Shown here: in pieces, positions 19,877 to 28,934 of the stretch | How the letters are laid out: each line of letters opens with the position of its first letter | Position numbering within the stretch: the stretch's first letter is position 1 | Assembly (NCBI RefSeq): GCF_020075495.1 | Contig: NZ_JABYQT010000001.1 | Coordinates: 62,001 to 126,000, forward strand | Direction of reading: 5' to 3' | Length of the DNA: 64,000 nucleotides | From: Vreelandella aquamarina | Lineage (GTDB): Bacteria > Pseudomonadota > Gammaproteobacteria > Pseudomonadales > Halomonadaceae | Position numbers and translations under genes: made by a program | The notes under the pieces: generated by a model | What the model was told of the DNA's origin: nothing | Database searches by the model: none | What the model saw: only the letters and a program-made list of their open reading frames with translations

Positions 19877-20704
19877 TCAGCGAATGGACTCATCGTGCAT
19901 GCGGGTCAGCCCTTCCTGGGCGGTGGATGCAATCAGGCGCCCATCGCGGCTGTAGATATGCCCGCGCGCCAGTCCGCGCGAGCCGCCCGCCCAGGGCGAG
20001 TCGATCACGTACAAAAGCCACTCGTCCAGGCGGGTGTCCTCGTGAAGCCACAGGGTGTGGTCCAGGCTTGCGATGCGCAGCTTCGGGTCGGTAAATTCGA
20101 TACCGTGGGGCAGCAGGCTGGTGGTCAGCAGGTTGAAGTCCGAAGCGTAGGAAAGCAGGTGGCGGTGCAGGGCCGGGTCATCGGGCAGCGTGCCGGAAAA
20201 GCGGAACCACAGGCACTGCCCGGCCGGCTCGCCGTGGCCCGGATTGCCCTTGATATGCAGAAACTCGATCGGGTGGCCGGGAAAACGTGAATGCTTGGCC
20301 GCGCCGCTTTCGATCAGCGCTTCCGGGGCGTCGACATCCGGCATGGCGCGCTGATGCTCGATGCCTTTTTCCGGCGCGTGAAACGAGGCGCTGCAGAAAA
20401 AGATCGGCCGCCCTTTCTGAATTGCCGTGACGCGGCGCGTGGTGAAACTGCCGCCGTCACGTACGTTGTCCACCTGGTACACCACCGGGCGGTGGGGGTC
20501 GCCGGGGCGCAGAAAATAGCCGTGCTGGGAGTGCGGGCGGCGCTCGGCGGGCACCGTGCGCGAGGCGGCGGCCAGCGCCTGCCCAAGCACCTGGCCGCCA
20601 TACAGCTGAGGAAAGCCTAAATCCTGGCTCTGGCCACGAAACAGTGTCTCTTCGAGGGTTTCGAGCTCAAGTAAATTTACTAGCGTATTCAGCGCGTCGG
20701 TCAT
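19877..20704 (-). CDS. tesB: Acyl-CoA thioesterase II
   Basis: Hydrolyses medium- and long-chain acyl-CoA to free fatty acid and CoA. The 275-residue protein is a double hot-dog enzyme. The N-terminal signature LFRGQSQDLGFPQLYGGQVL and the C-terminal SLDHTLWLHEDTRLDEWLL, carrying conserved Asp and Thr residues of TesB active sites, are clear. The ATG at 20704 has AGGA eight bases upstream; an in-frame start at 20776 would run into the divergent tadA promoter region. It is divergent from tadA and convergent with maeB. Confidence 0.93.
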   Translation of the reverse strand: MTDALNTLVNLLELETLEETLFRGQSQDLGFPQLYGGQVLGQALAAASRTVPAERRPHSQHGYFLRPGDPHRPVVYQVDNVRDGGSFTTRRVTAIQKGRPIFFCSASFHAPEKGIEHQRAMPDVDAPEALIESGAAKHSRFPGHPIEFLHIKGNPGHGEPAGQCLWFRFSGTLPDDPALHRHLLSYASDFNLLTTSLLPHGIEFTDPKLRIASLDHTLWLHEDTRLDEWLLYVIDSPWAGGSRGLARGHIYSRDGRLIASTAQEGLTRMHDESIR

Positions 20705-20805
20705 TCTGGGTATCCTTGGGCTATCCAATGCGGTCCATGAGGGCGGGCTTGCGCCTGCAACAGGGCCGCCGCGCACAACATTTTGCTACCTTAGCGGAGT
20801 TTGCC

Positions 20806-21261
20806 TTGATACGCAGCGACGAATTTTACATGCACCGTGCCCTCGAGCAGGCGCATCTGGCGGCCGAGGCGGGCGAAGTGCCGGTAGGGGCGGTGGTAGT
20901 CAGTGTCGATGGTGACATACTGGCAGCCGCCCATAATGCCCCGGTGGCCAGCTGTGACCCAAGTGGTCATGCAGAAATTCGCGCCTTGCGTGAGGCCGGG
21001 CAAGTCTGCGGCAACTACCGCTTGGAGGAGTGCACGCTGTATGTCACGCTGGAGCCGTGCATGATGTGCGCCGGCGCCATGGTTCATGCCCGGGTGAAAC
21101 GGCTGGTGTACGGCGCTGCCGAGCCGCGTACCGGCATGGTGGAGTCCAAGGCCAATCTGCTTGCCCAGCCGTGGTTCAACCATCGAATAGAGGTGAATGG
21201 CGGCGTGCTGGCGCCGGCGTCCAGAAAACTCTTGAAAGCGTTTTTTGCCGCAAGACGCTAG
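20806..21261 (+). CDS. tadA: tRNA-specific adenosine deaminase TadA
   Basis: Deaminates A34 to inosine in tRNA-Arg(ACG). The zinc-dependent deaminase core is present: HAE in GHAEIRAL and PCxxC in TLEPCMMCAGAMVHAR, plus the tRNA-binding GNYRLEECTLYV. I take the TTG at 20806 as start (151 residues) because GGAG lies six bases before it and it gives an N-terminus aligned with E. coli TadA; an ATG at 20830 is the alternative. In many gammaproteobacteria tadA neighbours mltF and purL. Here the crt genes lie between them, with crtZ 56 bases downstream on the same strand and possibly read from the tadA promoter. Confidence 0.95.
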   Translation: MIRSDEFYMHRALEQAHLAAEAGEVPVGAVVVSVDGDILAAAHNAPVASCDPSGHAEIRALREAGQVCGNYRLEECTLYVTLEPCMMCAGAMVHARVKRLVYGAAEPRTGMVESKANLLAQPWFNHRIEVNGGVLAPASRKLLKAFFAARR

Positions 21262-21317
21262 GCTTGTTCGGATCTGCCTGGGTTTCAGGCGGTCACTCGA
21301 CGTGGCGTGGAGACTAT

Positions 21318-21845
21318 ATGCTCGCAGTGTGGAATATCTTGATCGTTCTGCTGACGGTGGCCGGCATGGAAGTGTTTGCAACGCTGGCTCACAAGTACAT
21401 CATGCACGGCTGGGGGTGGGGCTGGCACCGCTCGCACCATCGACCGCGTACCGGATGGTTCGAACGCAACGATCTGTATGCCGTGGTGTTTGCGATTTTC
21501 GCCATTGGCCTGATCGCCCTCGGCACGGCGGGTGTATGGCCGCTGCAGTGGATCGGCGCGGGCATGACCGCTTATGGCGCAATCTATTTCATCGTACACG
21601 ACGGGCTGGTGCACAAGCGCTGGCCGTTTCGCTATATTCCCCGGCGCGGCTACCTCAAGCGCCTCTACAAGGCTCATCGGCTGCACCATGCAGTGAAGAG
21701 CCGCGAGGACTGCGTATCGTTTGGCTTTCTCTACTCCCCGCCGGTGGAAAAGCTCGAGGCGACGCTCAAGCGCCGCCAGTCAACTACGCCGGGCGCTGCC
21801 AAAGCCCCGACGGACGCGGCTCAGGCGTCGCGACGCGAGAACTGA
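21318..21845 (+). CDS. crtZ: Beta-carotene hydroxylase CrtZ
   Basis: Non-heme di-iron membrane hydroxylase converting beta-carotene to zeaxanthin via cryptoxanthin. The family's histidine clusters are seen: HxxxH at 25/30, HxxHH at 37/40/41, then HDGLVH and HRLHHA in the C-terminal half. Hydrophobic spans precede and separate them. At 175 residues it matches Pantoea-type CrtZ. The ATG at 21318 has GGAG five bases upstream. It is the only crt gene on the plus strand, as in Pantoea ananatis, and its last 62 bases overlap the 3' end of convergent crtB. The tail from about residue 154 is low-complexity. Confidence 0.95.
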   Translation: MLAVWNILIVLLTVAGMEVFATLAHKYIMHGWGWGWHRSHHRPRTGWFERNDLYAVVFAIFAIGLIALGTAGVWPLQWIGAGMTAYGAIYFIVHDGLVHKRWPFRYIPRRGYLKRLYKAHRLHHAVKSREDCVSFGFLYSPPVEKLEATLKRRQSTTPGAAKAPTDAAQASRREN

Positions 21846-22710
21846 GCGTAAGCGCGCTCGCCTTGGCCAGCAGCGCCAGCTTTTCCGAGCGGCTGGTACT
21901 CTGGCGTTTGTCCCAGGCGTGCGCCCCGGCCCGCTGCACCTTCAGACCAATCCTGCGGTAGACCCCGTGGGCGGTGGCAATCGCCCAGGCCGAACGTAGC
22001 GGCAGTCCGGCAAGCCCGGCCTTTGCGGAGGCGTAGTAGGGCTCGGCCTCGTTGACCAGGCGCCCGGCAAGCCGCGCAACCCGAGGGCGAAGAGCAGGGT
22101 CACTCAGCGTCTCGACCGTCAGCCCCTCTTGTGCAAGCCAGCTTGCCGGCAGGTAGCAGCGCCCGGTGTGGGCGTCCTCGACGATATCCCGGGCGATATT
22201 GGTGAGCTGAAACGCCAGGCCCAGATCGCAGGCGCGATCCAGCACGTGCTCATCGCGCACGCCCATCACCTGCGCCATCATCAATCCCACCACGCCCGCC
22301 ACGTGATAGCAGTAGCGCAGCGTATCCTCGAAGGTGGCGTAGTGCTCCTCGCGTACATCCATGGCAAAGCCTTCCAGATGCTCGAACGCCCGCCGGGGGG
22401 CAATAGCGTGCTTGAAGGCGACTTCCTGAAACGCGGCAAAGGCGGGTACCTGCATGGGCTCGCCCGCATAGGCCTGGCGGGTCTGTGCTTCAAGGCCTGC
22501 CAGACGCGTCTGCGCGTCGGTAGTGCTGGCGGCACCGGTAGTGAAGCCCAGTGCCTGGTCGTCGATCACGTCGTCGCAGTGGCGGCACCAGGCGTAGAGC
22601 ATCAGCGCGCTGCGCCGGGTCTCGGCATCGAACAACTTGGCCGCGGTATCGAAGCTCTTGGAGCCAACGGCCATGGTGCGAGTGGCGTGGTCAAGAAGTG
22701 GCTGGTTCAT
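21784..22710 (-). CDS. crtB: Phytoene synthase CrtB
   Basis: Head-to-head condensation of two GGPP to 15-cis-phytoene, the first committed carotenoid step. The two aspartate-rich motifs are present: DDVID near residue 46 and NIARDIVED near residue 170. WCRHCDD and RCYLPASW are further squalene/phytoene synthase signatures. It has 308 residues, the usual length. Its ATG overlaps the crtI stop by 4 bases, so it is translationally coupled as the last gene of the minus-strand crt operon, and it overlaps convergent crtZ by 62 bases. Confidence 0.96.
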   Translation of the reverse strand: MNQPLLDHATRTMAVGSKSFDTAAKLFDAETRRSALMLYAWCRHCDDVIDDQALGFTTGAASTTDAQTRLAGLEAQTRQAYAGEPMQVPAFAAFQEVAFKHAIAPRRAFEHLEGFAMDVREEHYATFEDTLRYCYHVAGVVGLMMAQVMGVRDEHVLDRACDLGLAFQLTNIARDIVEDAHTGRCYLPASWLAQEGLTVETLSDPALRPRVARLAGRLVNEAEPYYASAKAGLAGLPLRSAWAIATAHGVYRRIGLKVQRAGAHAWDKRQSTSRSEKLALLAKASALTLSSRVATPEPRPSGLWQRPA

Positions 22711-24191
22711 GGGCTCAGCTGCTCCACCATCAACCCGGCGGTGGCCTTGGCCGAGCCGATCACGCCCGGGACACCCGCGCCTGGGTGCGTGCCGGCGCCC
22801 ACGAGATAAAGGTTGGCAATGCGGCTGTCGCGGTTATGCGGGCGGAACCAGGCGCTCTGGGTCAGGATGGGTTCGATGGAAAACGCCGAGCCCTGGTGTG
22901 CGCCCAGCTGGTCGCGAAAATCAAACGGCGTGAACATCCGGTGGGTTACCAGCTGATCGCGCAGCCCGGGCATGTAGTGCGCCTCCAGGTAGTCGAAGAT
23001 GCGCTCGCGCAGTCGCGGACCTTCCACTTCCCAGTCAAGATCAGCAGTGCCCAGGTGCGGCACGGGGGCTAGCACGTAGTAGCTGCCGCAGCCGGGGGGT
23101 GCCAATGAGGGGTCGGTGACGCAGGGCGCATGCAGGTAGAGCGAGAAATCCTCGGCCAGGGCGTCGCTGTTGAAGATATCGTCAATCAGTTCCTTGTAGC
23201 GCGGCCCGAAACAGACGGTATGGTGGGCCAGCTGCTCATGGTGGTGGTCGAGGCCAAAATAGAGTACGAACAGTGAGTTGCTCATACGCTTGCGCTTGAG
23301 CGAGGTGCTGCGCTTGGCGCCTACCGGATGATGGCCGAGCAGCTTTTCGTAGGTGTGCACCACATCGGCGTTGGAGGCCACGGCGCTGGCGTCGATGCGC
23401 CGGCCATCGGCCAGCTTTACCGCCTTCAGGGTGTTGCCCTCGGCCTCTAGCTGCGTGACTTCGGCATTGAATTCGATCTCGCCGCCCAGGTCCTTGAAGA
23501 GTTTGACCATGCCCTGCACCAGCGCGCCGGTGCCGCCGCGCGGAAACCAGACGCCCCATTCGCGCTCGAGCGCGTGAATCAGCGTGTAGATGGAGGAGGT
23601 GGCAAACGGATTGCCCCCGACCAGCAGCGAATGAAACGAGAACGCCTGGCGCAGATGGTCATCCTCGACGAACTTGGCGACCATGCTGTAGACGCTGCGC
23701 CAGGCCTGCAGGCGCGCCAGTTGCGGCCCGGCGCGCACCATGTCGCGAAACGACAGAAACGGCACGGTGCCAAGCTTCAGATAGCCCTCCTTGAACACCG
23801 CCTGGGAGTAGTCTAGAAAGCGCCGATAACCTTCTACATCCGCCGGGTTGAACTGGCCGATCTGCTCCTCCAGGTGCGCCTGGTCGTTGTCGTAATCGAA
23901 GACCTTGCCGGACTCCCAGCACAGCCGGTAGAAGGGCGTGACCGGCATCAGCTCGACGTAGTCGTCAAGGCGTTTGCCGGCGAGGGTGAAAAGCTCCTCG
24001 ATGGCGCTCGGGTCGGTGATCACCGTGGGGCCAGCATCGAAGGTGAATCCCTGGTCCTGATAGACGTAGGCGCGCCCGCCAGGCTTGTCGCGCTGCTCGA
24101 GAATCAGGGTGGGAATGCCCGCCGCCTGAAGACGAATGGCCAGGGCCAGGCCGCCAAAGCCTGACCCGATTACGATTGCTTTACTCATCAT
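22707..24191 (-). CDS. crtI: Phytoene desaturase CrtI
   Basis: FAD-dependent desaturase carrying out the four desaturations and isomerisation from phytoene to all-trans-lycopene. The N-terminal dinucleotide-binding motif is GSGFGGLALAIRLQ, followed by GGRAYVY. The C-terminal bacterial-type desaturase signature is GAGTHPGAGVPGVIGSAK. At 494 residues it is typical of four-step CrtI. Two adjacent ATGs (24191 and 24188) are possible starts. It overlaps the crtY 3' end by 8-11 bases and crtB by 4 bases. Confidence 0.96.
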   Translation of the reverse strand: MMSKAIVIGSGFGGLALAIRLQAAGIPTLILEQRDKPGGRAYVYQDQGFTFDAGPTVITDPSAIEELFTLAGKRLDDYVELMPVTPFYRLCWESGKVFDYDNDQAHLEEQIGQFNPADVEGYRRFLDYSQAVFKEGYLKLGTVPFLSFRDMVRAGPQLARLQAWRSVYSMVAKFVEDDHLRQAFSFHSLLVGGNPFATSSIYTLIHALEREWGVWFPRGGTGALVQGMVKLFKDLGGEIEFNAEVTQLEAEGNTLKAVKLADGRRIDASAVASNADVVHTYEKLLGHHPVGAKRSTSLKRKRMSNSLFVLYFGLDHHHEQLAHHTVCFGPRYKELIDDIFNSDALAEDFSLYLHAPCVTDPSLAPPGCGSYYVLAPVPHLGTADLDWEVEGPRLRERIFDYLEAHYMPGLRDQLVTHRMFTPFDFRDQLGAHQGSAFSIEPILTQSAWFRPHNRDSRIANLYLVGAGTHPGAGVPGVIGSAKATAGLMVEQLSP

Positions 24192-25359
24192 GAAAGGCTC
24201 GCAGCCGAGGTGTTTGTTTGAGAACCGCCTGTAAGGCCTCGCCTACCGGTACCGGCGGCTTGCCCGTCAGTATTCGCGCCTGGTCGGCAAGCGTCAGCCG
24301 GCCGGCATAAAAGCGTGCTATCAGGCCATCGTTCAGGCCGTAAAAGCGCTGCATGACCTGCCAGCGCTTGTCGTCGGGGCCGGCCAGAAACAGCATGCGG
24401 TTGAGCATGCGAAAAAAACGCTGCTGCCGCCAGCACTGCCGGGCATAAGCGTGAATAAGGCGATACAGCGACTCCGGCGTCAAGCGGGTCTGTTCAGCGA
24501 TCCTGTCTGCAAGCGTTACGGCCAGCGGCAGCGAATAGCCGGTGGTCGGATGAAACAGCCCGCCGCGCAGGCCGCTCTGGGGCAGGCCCTTGGCCGCCTG
24601 CCAGAAGGCGCTGTGATTGCCGGTCAGGGTGATCGGCAGATTGCCCTGCTCTTCGCGCTGGAGGGCTTTCACTACCCAGCCCTGCGCCTTGGCGTAGTGG
24701 GCGATATTTTGCCGTGCCCGGTCGTGGTCGAGCGTGGCCCGGTCGATGTAGTGGGTGTCTTCGATTAAAAGCGTCGTGGGCGTCAGTGGCAGGGTATAGA
24801 CGAACCGGTAGCCGCCCTGCTGATCCACGGTGGCGTCCATCAGCCGCGGGCGGCTCAGCCCGTGGGGGCGCTCGAGCTGCCACTGCTGGCCGAGAAACGC
24901 CTGGAGCCCGATCGTCAGGTGCGGGCTTGGCTGGTAGCCACGCCCGTCGATCACCGCTGCTGCGTTGAAAGTGCGGCCATCCTCCAGGGTAACCGAGGTG
25001 GGCGTAAGCGTAGTGACCGGCGCATTCGTGACAAGACGCTCGCCAAGCGCCTGGCGGATGAGCTCGGCAAAGCGCTCGGAGGTGACGCTTGCGTAGCCGC
25101 CGGCCACGGTGCGGGCAAGCGCAGGAAAGAAGACGTCGTAATCCGGCCAGCGGTGGGCCACCAGTGGGCTGAGCCAGGCGTGCTGGCCGGCGCTCAGGTC
25201 CCCTTCATGAAACGACCAGGTATGGTTGCCGCCGGGCGTGGCGCCGGCCTCAAGCAGCAGCACCTTGAGCTCGGGCTGGCACTGATGCAGGCGCCAGGCT
25301 ATCAGGCCGTTGGCAAGGCCGGCACCGACTAAAATGAGATCCCACCGGGTATCGTTCAT
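24181..25359 (-). CDS. crtY: Lycopene beta-cyclase CrtY
   Basis: Cyclises both ends of lycopene to beta-carotene. The N-terminal flavin/NAD-binding fold reads LILVGAGLANGLIAWRL, and the lycopene cyclase signatures TTGYSLPLAV and RFYGLNDGLIARFYAGRL are in the C-terminal third. At 392 residues it matches the CrtY type of Pantoea-like clusters, not the CrtL or heterodimeric forms. GGAGG lies four bases before the ATG. It overlaps crtX by 4 bases and crtI by 11. Confidence 0.95.
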   Translation of the reverse strand: MNDTRWDLILVGAGLANGLIAWRLHQCQPELKVLLLEAGATPGGNHTWSFHEGDLSAGQHAWLSPLVAHRWPDYDVFFPALARTVAGGYASVTSERFAELIRQALGERLVTNAPVTTLTPTSVTLEDGRTFNAAAVIDGRGYQPSPHLTIGLQAFLGQQWQLERPHGLSRPRLMDATVDQQGGYRFVYTLPLTPTTLLIEDTHYIDRATLDHDRARQNIAHYAKAQGWVVKALQREEQGNLPITLTGNHSAFWQAAKGLPQSGLRGGLFHPTTGYSLPLAVTLADRIAEQTRLTPESLYRLIHAYARQCWRQQRFFRMLNRMLFLAGPDDKRWQVMQRFYGLNDGLIARFYAGRLTLADQARILTGKPPVPVGEALQAVLKQTPRLRAFHDE

Positions 25360-26633
25360 GCGGCCTCCGCCAGAACGGGACGACGCTCGCCGAGCGCTTT
25401 TTCGGCAATCCGCGCTGCCCTGGCCGCCCCGCCGGCCTGGGCGAGCGTCGGGTGCATGGTGCGCAGGCGCAGTCGATAGATATCGTCATTGAGCAGACCG
25501 CTCAGGTGCTTGGCAAATGTGGTGCTTCGGGCAAACCGCGAGACGCGCTGCCCGATGCCGTGATGCTCGATGCGGGCGGCGACGCCGGGCTGGTCGAACG
25601 CCAGCGGCACAGCCAGCATGGGAGTGGCGCTGTGGATGGCATCGACCACGGTATTCAGGCCGCCATGGGTAATCACGGCGCGGGCTTTGGCAAGTACGAC
25701 AGGCTGGTCGGCGAAATCGGTCACCCAGGTGGTGCCGTGGCGCTCTAGCCGGGCCGCCTGAGCAGCGTCCAGCCCGCCGCAGTGAGCAATCAACAGCGGC
25801 ATTTCCAGGCGCTGGCAGGCCTTGGCGATCTTGCAAAACAGCGGGTAGCGGTGCCCCTGCAGCGTACCGAGCGAAGCAAACACGAACGGTTTTGGCGGCA
25901 TCACGCCCGGCGCTTTGGGGCAATGGCTTGAGCGTTCATTGCGCAGTGGTCCTACCGCATGAAAGCAGGCGGGCAGCGCCGAGCGCGGAAAGTCCAGTGA
26001 AGCTGGGGTCTGGCTGATCTGGGCAAGCGTCGACAGGCACTCGTGCAGCGAACGGCGCGGCGCAAGCCCCAGGCGTCGGGCATGATGCTCGATCACCCGG
26101 GCGTGGCGGCGCATCAGCCAGTCGTAGATTTTCTCGCTGGCATCATAACGGTGGCGAGCGCGGGCGCTGGTCGAGTAGCCAAAGGGCATGACCGGCAGCG
26201 GCAGGCCCGGTTCGCGATTGACCGGCAGGGCGCAGGCGATGGATACATAGGGCAGGTCGAGCGCATCGGCTACCAGCCCGCCGGCGGCCTCCATCTGATC
26301 GACGATCAGCCCATCGATCTTGAGCGCCTCGAGAGCGGCAGGCAGCTCAGCGCAGAGCATGTCGGTCGTGGCGGCCAGGTCGTCGATCAACCGGAAAAGG
26401 CCAAGGCCCGATGGGTGAGCGGCAAGCGCCAGGGTTCGGGCCAGGCTGCCCGGGGCAAGGCGCGTTTCGCCCAGCGGATAAAAGCCGATGCGCGGGTCGT
26501 CGAGAAGGCTGCGCGCCTCGAACTGCTGCACGAAGGTGACCCGGTGGCCGCGCTCGATCAGTTGGACCGCCAGAGCCTGAAGCGCCTTGACGTGGCTGTA
26601 AAGCGGTGGGGCGACTACCGCATAGTGGCTCAT
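25356..26633 (-). CDS. crtX: Zeaxanthin glucosyltransferase CrtX
   Basis: GT1-family UDP-glucosyltransferase that glucosylates the hydroxyl groups of zeaxanthin. The 425-residue protein has an N-terminal acceptor domain starting at [17 protein letters not shown] and a C-terminal nucleotide-sugar site (WVTDFADQP, then [18 protein letters not shown] and [11 protein letters not shown]). Placement between the isomerase gene and crtY is the order I recall from Pantoea agglomerans. It overlaps both neighbours by 4 bases. Presence of CrtX with CrtZ predicts zeaxanthin mono- and diglucosides as end products. Confidence 0.94.
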   Translation of the reverse strand: MSHYAVVAPPLYSHVKALQALAVQLIERGHRVTFVQQFEARSLLDDPRIGFYPLGETRLAPGSLARTLALAAHPSGLGLFRLIDDLAATTDMLCAELPAALEALKIDGLIVDQMEAAGGLVADALDLPYVSIACALPVNREPGLPLPVMPFGYSTSARARHRYDASEKIYDWLMRRHARVIEHHARRLGLAPRRSLHECLSTLAQISQTPASLDFPRSALPACFHAVGPLRNERSSHCPKAPGVMPPKPFVFASLGTLQGHRYPLFCKIAKACQRLEMPLLIAHCGGLDAAQAARLERHGTTWVTDFADQPVVLAKARAVITHGGLNTVVDAIHSATPMLAVPLAFDQPGVAARIEHHGIGQRVSRFARSTTFAKHLSGLLNDDIYRLRLRTMHPTLAQAGGAARAARIAEKALGERRPVLAEAA

Positions 26634-27673
26634 GCACCATCCTCGATACGCCGCAGCACGGCATGCCTGAGCGCCGTCAAATCAGCGCTTTGGGTGCAGA
26701 AACAGGTGACCCTGAGCTGTTCGATCACGATCCGGAAGTGGTCGATGACGGCGTCAAGCGAGGTGGTAGCGCTGTGCAGGGCCGCCGCGGCCTGGCCCAC
26801 CAGATCAGCGCCCAGGCACAGCGCCTTGGCCGCATCGATACCGTCGTTGATACCGCCGGAGGCGATCAGCGGCATCGTGGGCAGTGCCTGGCGTACCTCG
26901 CACAGCGCCTGGGCGCTGGGGATGCCCCAGTTGGAAAACGCCATGGCAACGGCACGCTTTTGCGGTGTGCTGGCGCGCTCGCCTTCGACGGCGGCCCAGC
27001 TGGTGCCGCCAGCACCGGCGATATCCAGCATGGCCACTCCTGCTTCCTGAAGCTGGCGGGCAACCGCACAAGAGAGCCCGGCGCCGACCTCCTTGACCAC
27101 CACCGGGGCGCCGAGTGAGGCCGTGATGCGCTCGATGGCGGCAAGAATGCCGCGCCAGTCGCGATCACCGCCGGTCTGCAGGGCTTCCTGCAAGGGGTTC
27201 AGGTGAATGATCAGGGCATCTGCCTCGATCATGTCCACCGCTCGCCTGGCGTAGTCGATGCTGCGCTGGCCGGTCAACTGGGCCGCGCCCAGGTTGGCCA
27301 GCAGCGGGATATCCGGGGCGAGGAGGCGCAGCTCGCGGGTCAGCCCCCAGTTGGCGTCGCTTTCAAGGGCTACCCGCTGGGAGCCGACGCCCATGGCCAG
27401 GCCCAGTGTCTGCGCCGCCTCGGCCAGAAAACGGTTGATGTCATTGGCGCGGCTGGCGCCACCGGTCATGGAGCTGATCAGCAGCGGCGCCTGCATGGCT
27501 CGCCCGAAAAGCGATGTGCCCAGGTCGATACTGTCCAGATCGAGTTCGGGCAGCGCACAGTGCTCAAAGCGCCAGCGTTCGAACCCGGTACGGGTCTTCT
27601 GCACGGCCAGCGCCGGATTGAGCACGATATCCAGATGATCGTTCTTGCGCTGGGTCAGCTCTGACTCCTGCAT
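26630..27673 (-). CDS. fni: Type 2 isopentenyl-diphosphate delta-isomerase
   Basis: FMN- and NADPH-dependent enzyme interconverting IPP and DMAPP, giving the starter unit for GGPP. The TIM-barrel protein of 347 residues shows [10 protein letters not shown] at the N-terminus, [29 protein letters not shown] and [14 protein letters not shown]. These are type 2 (Fni/IDI-2) signatures, unrelated to the Nudix type 1 enzyme. The ATG at 27673 has GGAG five bases upstream; the frame remains open to 27814 without support. The equivalent gene lies between crtE and crtX in some Pantoea clusters. Confidence 0.95.
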   Translation of the reverse strand: MQESELTQRKNDHLDIVLNPALAVQKTRTGFERWRFEHCALPELDLDSIDLGTSLFGRAMQAPLLISSMTGGASRANDINRFLAEAAQTLGLAMGVGSQRVALESDANWGLTRELRLLAPDIPLLANLGAAQLTGQRSIDYARRAVDMIEADALIIHLNPLQEALQTGGDRDWRGILAAIERITASLGAPVVVKEVGAGLSCAVARQLQEAGVAMLDIAGAGGTSWAAVEGERASTPQKRAVAMAFSNWGIPSAQALCEVRQALPTMPLIASGGINDGIDAAKALCLGADLVGQAAAALHSATTSLDAVIDHFRIVIEQLRVTCFCTQSADLTALRHAVLRRIEDGA

Positions 27674-27740
27674 GTCCACTCCCTTGAACCTGGTATGAAA
27701 ATCCCGAAAAACGGGCAAGGTACGCCTGGCAGGCCTTGTG

Positions 27741-28649
27741 TCATCCGCCGAGCATGGCCAGCTGCCTGTCGAACCAGGCGCGTACAAAGCCTCGGGTAAC
27801 GGCCTGCTGGCCACAGGCGCGCGTCAAATACTCGTCGGCGCGAACCAGATGCGTCTGCAGGCGCCGGTGTACGTCCTCTGGACCGAAAATGGCCACCAGG
27901 GTCGATTTGCCGCTGTCCTGGTGCATGTCCTTGCCGGTGCTGCAGCAGCCATCGGAGAGATCATCCAGCAGCTGAAAGGCCTGCCCCAGGTCCTCGGCAA
28001 ATCGACGCAGGGGGTGGCGCACCTCGTGAGGCGCACCTGCTGCCAGGGCGGCCATCTGCAGCGTGGCCTCGAACAGCGTGGCGGTCTTCAGCGTGTTGGT
28101 CGAGAGAATGGCGTCAGCACTGCGGGCATGGGCGCCTTCGCTGAGATCACGAAACTGGCCCTGTACCAGCCCTTCAAGACCCGACGCGCGGGAAAGCTCT
28201 GCGGATGCCTGGGTTTTGCAGCTGTCCGTCAGGCCCTGGGCCTCGGCCACGACGCCAAACGCGCGGCTGAGCAGCGCCACGGCGGCAAGAATTGCCACGC
28301 TTTCACCAAACTGGCGATGAATCGTCGGCTGGCCACGGCGCAGCGCTGCGTCGTCCATGCATGGAATGTCGTCCAGAATCAGCGAAGCGGCATGGACCAT
28401 TTCCACCGCGCAGGCAAGGTCTACAAGTCCGGGCTGTTCGGCCGAGCCGCCCAGGTCCTGTGCTACCAGCAGCAGCAGCAGGGGCCGAATGCGCTTGCCC
28501 GGCGCCAGGGTGCCTGCGCGCATGGCCGCGCTCACCAGGTCTCGCTCGCTACCTTCTGGCAGCAGTTGTGAAAGGCGGGCCTGGAGTGTATCGCGTAGCG
28601 TCTGCAACGCGGTTTCATGGCTTGCAAGGGTATCGACGCTGGCGTTCAT
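27741..28649 (-). CDS. crtE: Geranylgeranyl diphosphate synthase CrtE
   Basis: Short-chain trans-prenyltransferase making GGPP from IPP and allylic diphosphates. The first aspartate-rich motif is [11 protein letters not shown] (about residues 91-101) with the two-residue insertion of type II bacterial GGPP/FPP synthases. The second is DDLSD near residue 233, and [11 protein letters not shown] is the IPP-binding region. At 302 residues it matches CrtE. An FPP synthase (IspA) has the same motifs, so the GGPP call rests on being the first gene of the crt operon. AGGGA lies eight bases before the ATG. Confidence 0.93.
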   Translation of the reverse strand: MNASVDTLASHETALQTLRDTLQARLSQLLPEGSERDLVSAAMRAGTLAPGKRIRPLLLLLVAQDLGGSAEQPGLVDLACAVEMVHAASLILDDIPCMDDAALRRGQPTIHRQFGESVAILAAVALLSRAFGVVAEAQGLTDSCKTQASAELSRASGLEGLVQGQFRDLSEGAHARSADAILSTNTLKTATLFEATLQMAALAAGAPHEVRHPLRRFAEDLGQAFQLLDDLSDGCCSTGKDMHQDSGKSTLVAIFGPEDVHRRLQTHLVRADEYLTRACGQQAVTRGFVRAWFDRQLAMLGG

Positions 28650-28934
28650 TGAAGCAGTCCCTGGTTTCCCGTTATGGCAATCTGTCTATCAGATACGGTA
28701 GAGCTGGTGGCGGCAGACCCACGTACCCCCATCCTGCCTGTCACTTTACCGTACTGGCGGCTGACGTCTTGTCAACGCAACGAGCTTGTTATCGTCAGCG
28801 CATGTGTTCAGCGATTAGAAAAGCGTAATCCATATGCGCTGAATTTTCTTTAATTCCCGGATTTAGGTAATTATTTTTCATGCAAGAACGTCCGATGTGC
28901 CCAGGTATGTGCATGGTGCGGGGGCGGCTTTAAA
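28650..28934 (-). promoter_or_regulatory. crtE upstream region (promoter of the crt operon)
   Basis: These 285 bases separate crtE from mltF and must hold the crt operon promoter. On the minus strand a perfect TTGACA occurs at 28775-28770, but its best -10 at 16 bases is the weak TACGGT. Inverted arms GCTGACG (28760-28766) and CGTCAGC (28793-28799), 33 bases apart start to start, flank it. The part from about 28800 to 28890 is notably AT-rich. No known carotenoid-regulator site was recognised and no regulator gene is linked. Confidence 0.4.

Noticed and set aside
21318-28649. crt block as a mobile element
   Set aside because: No transposase, integrase, terminal repeat or tRNA-derived attachment site was seen at either edge, and composition resembles the flanks.
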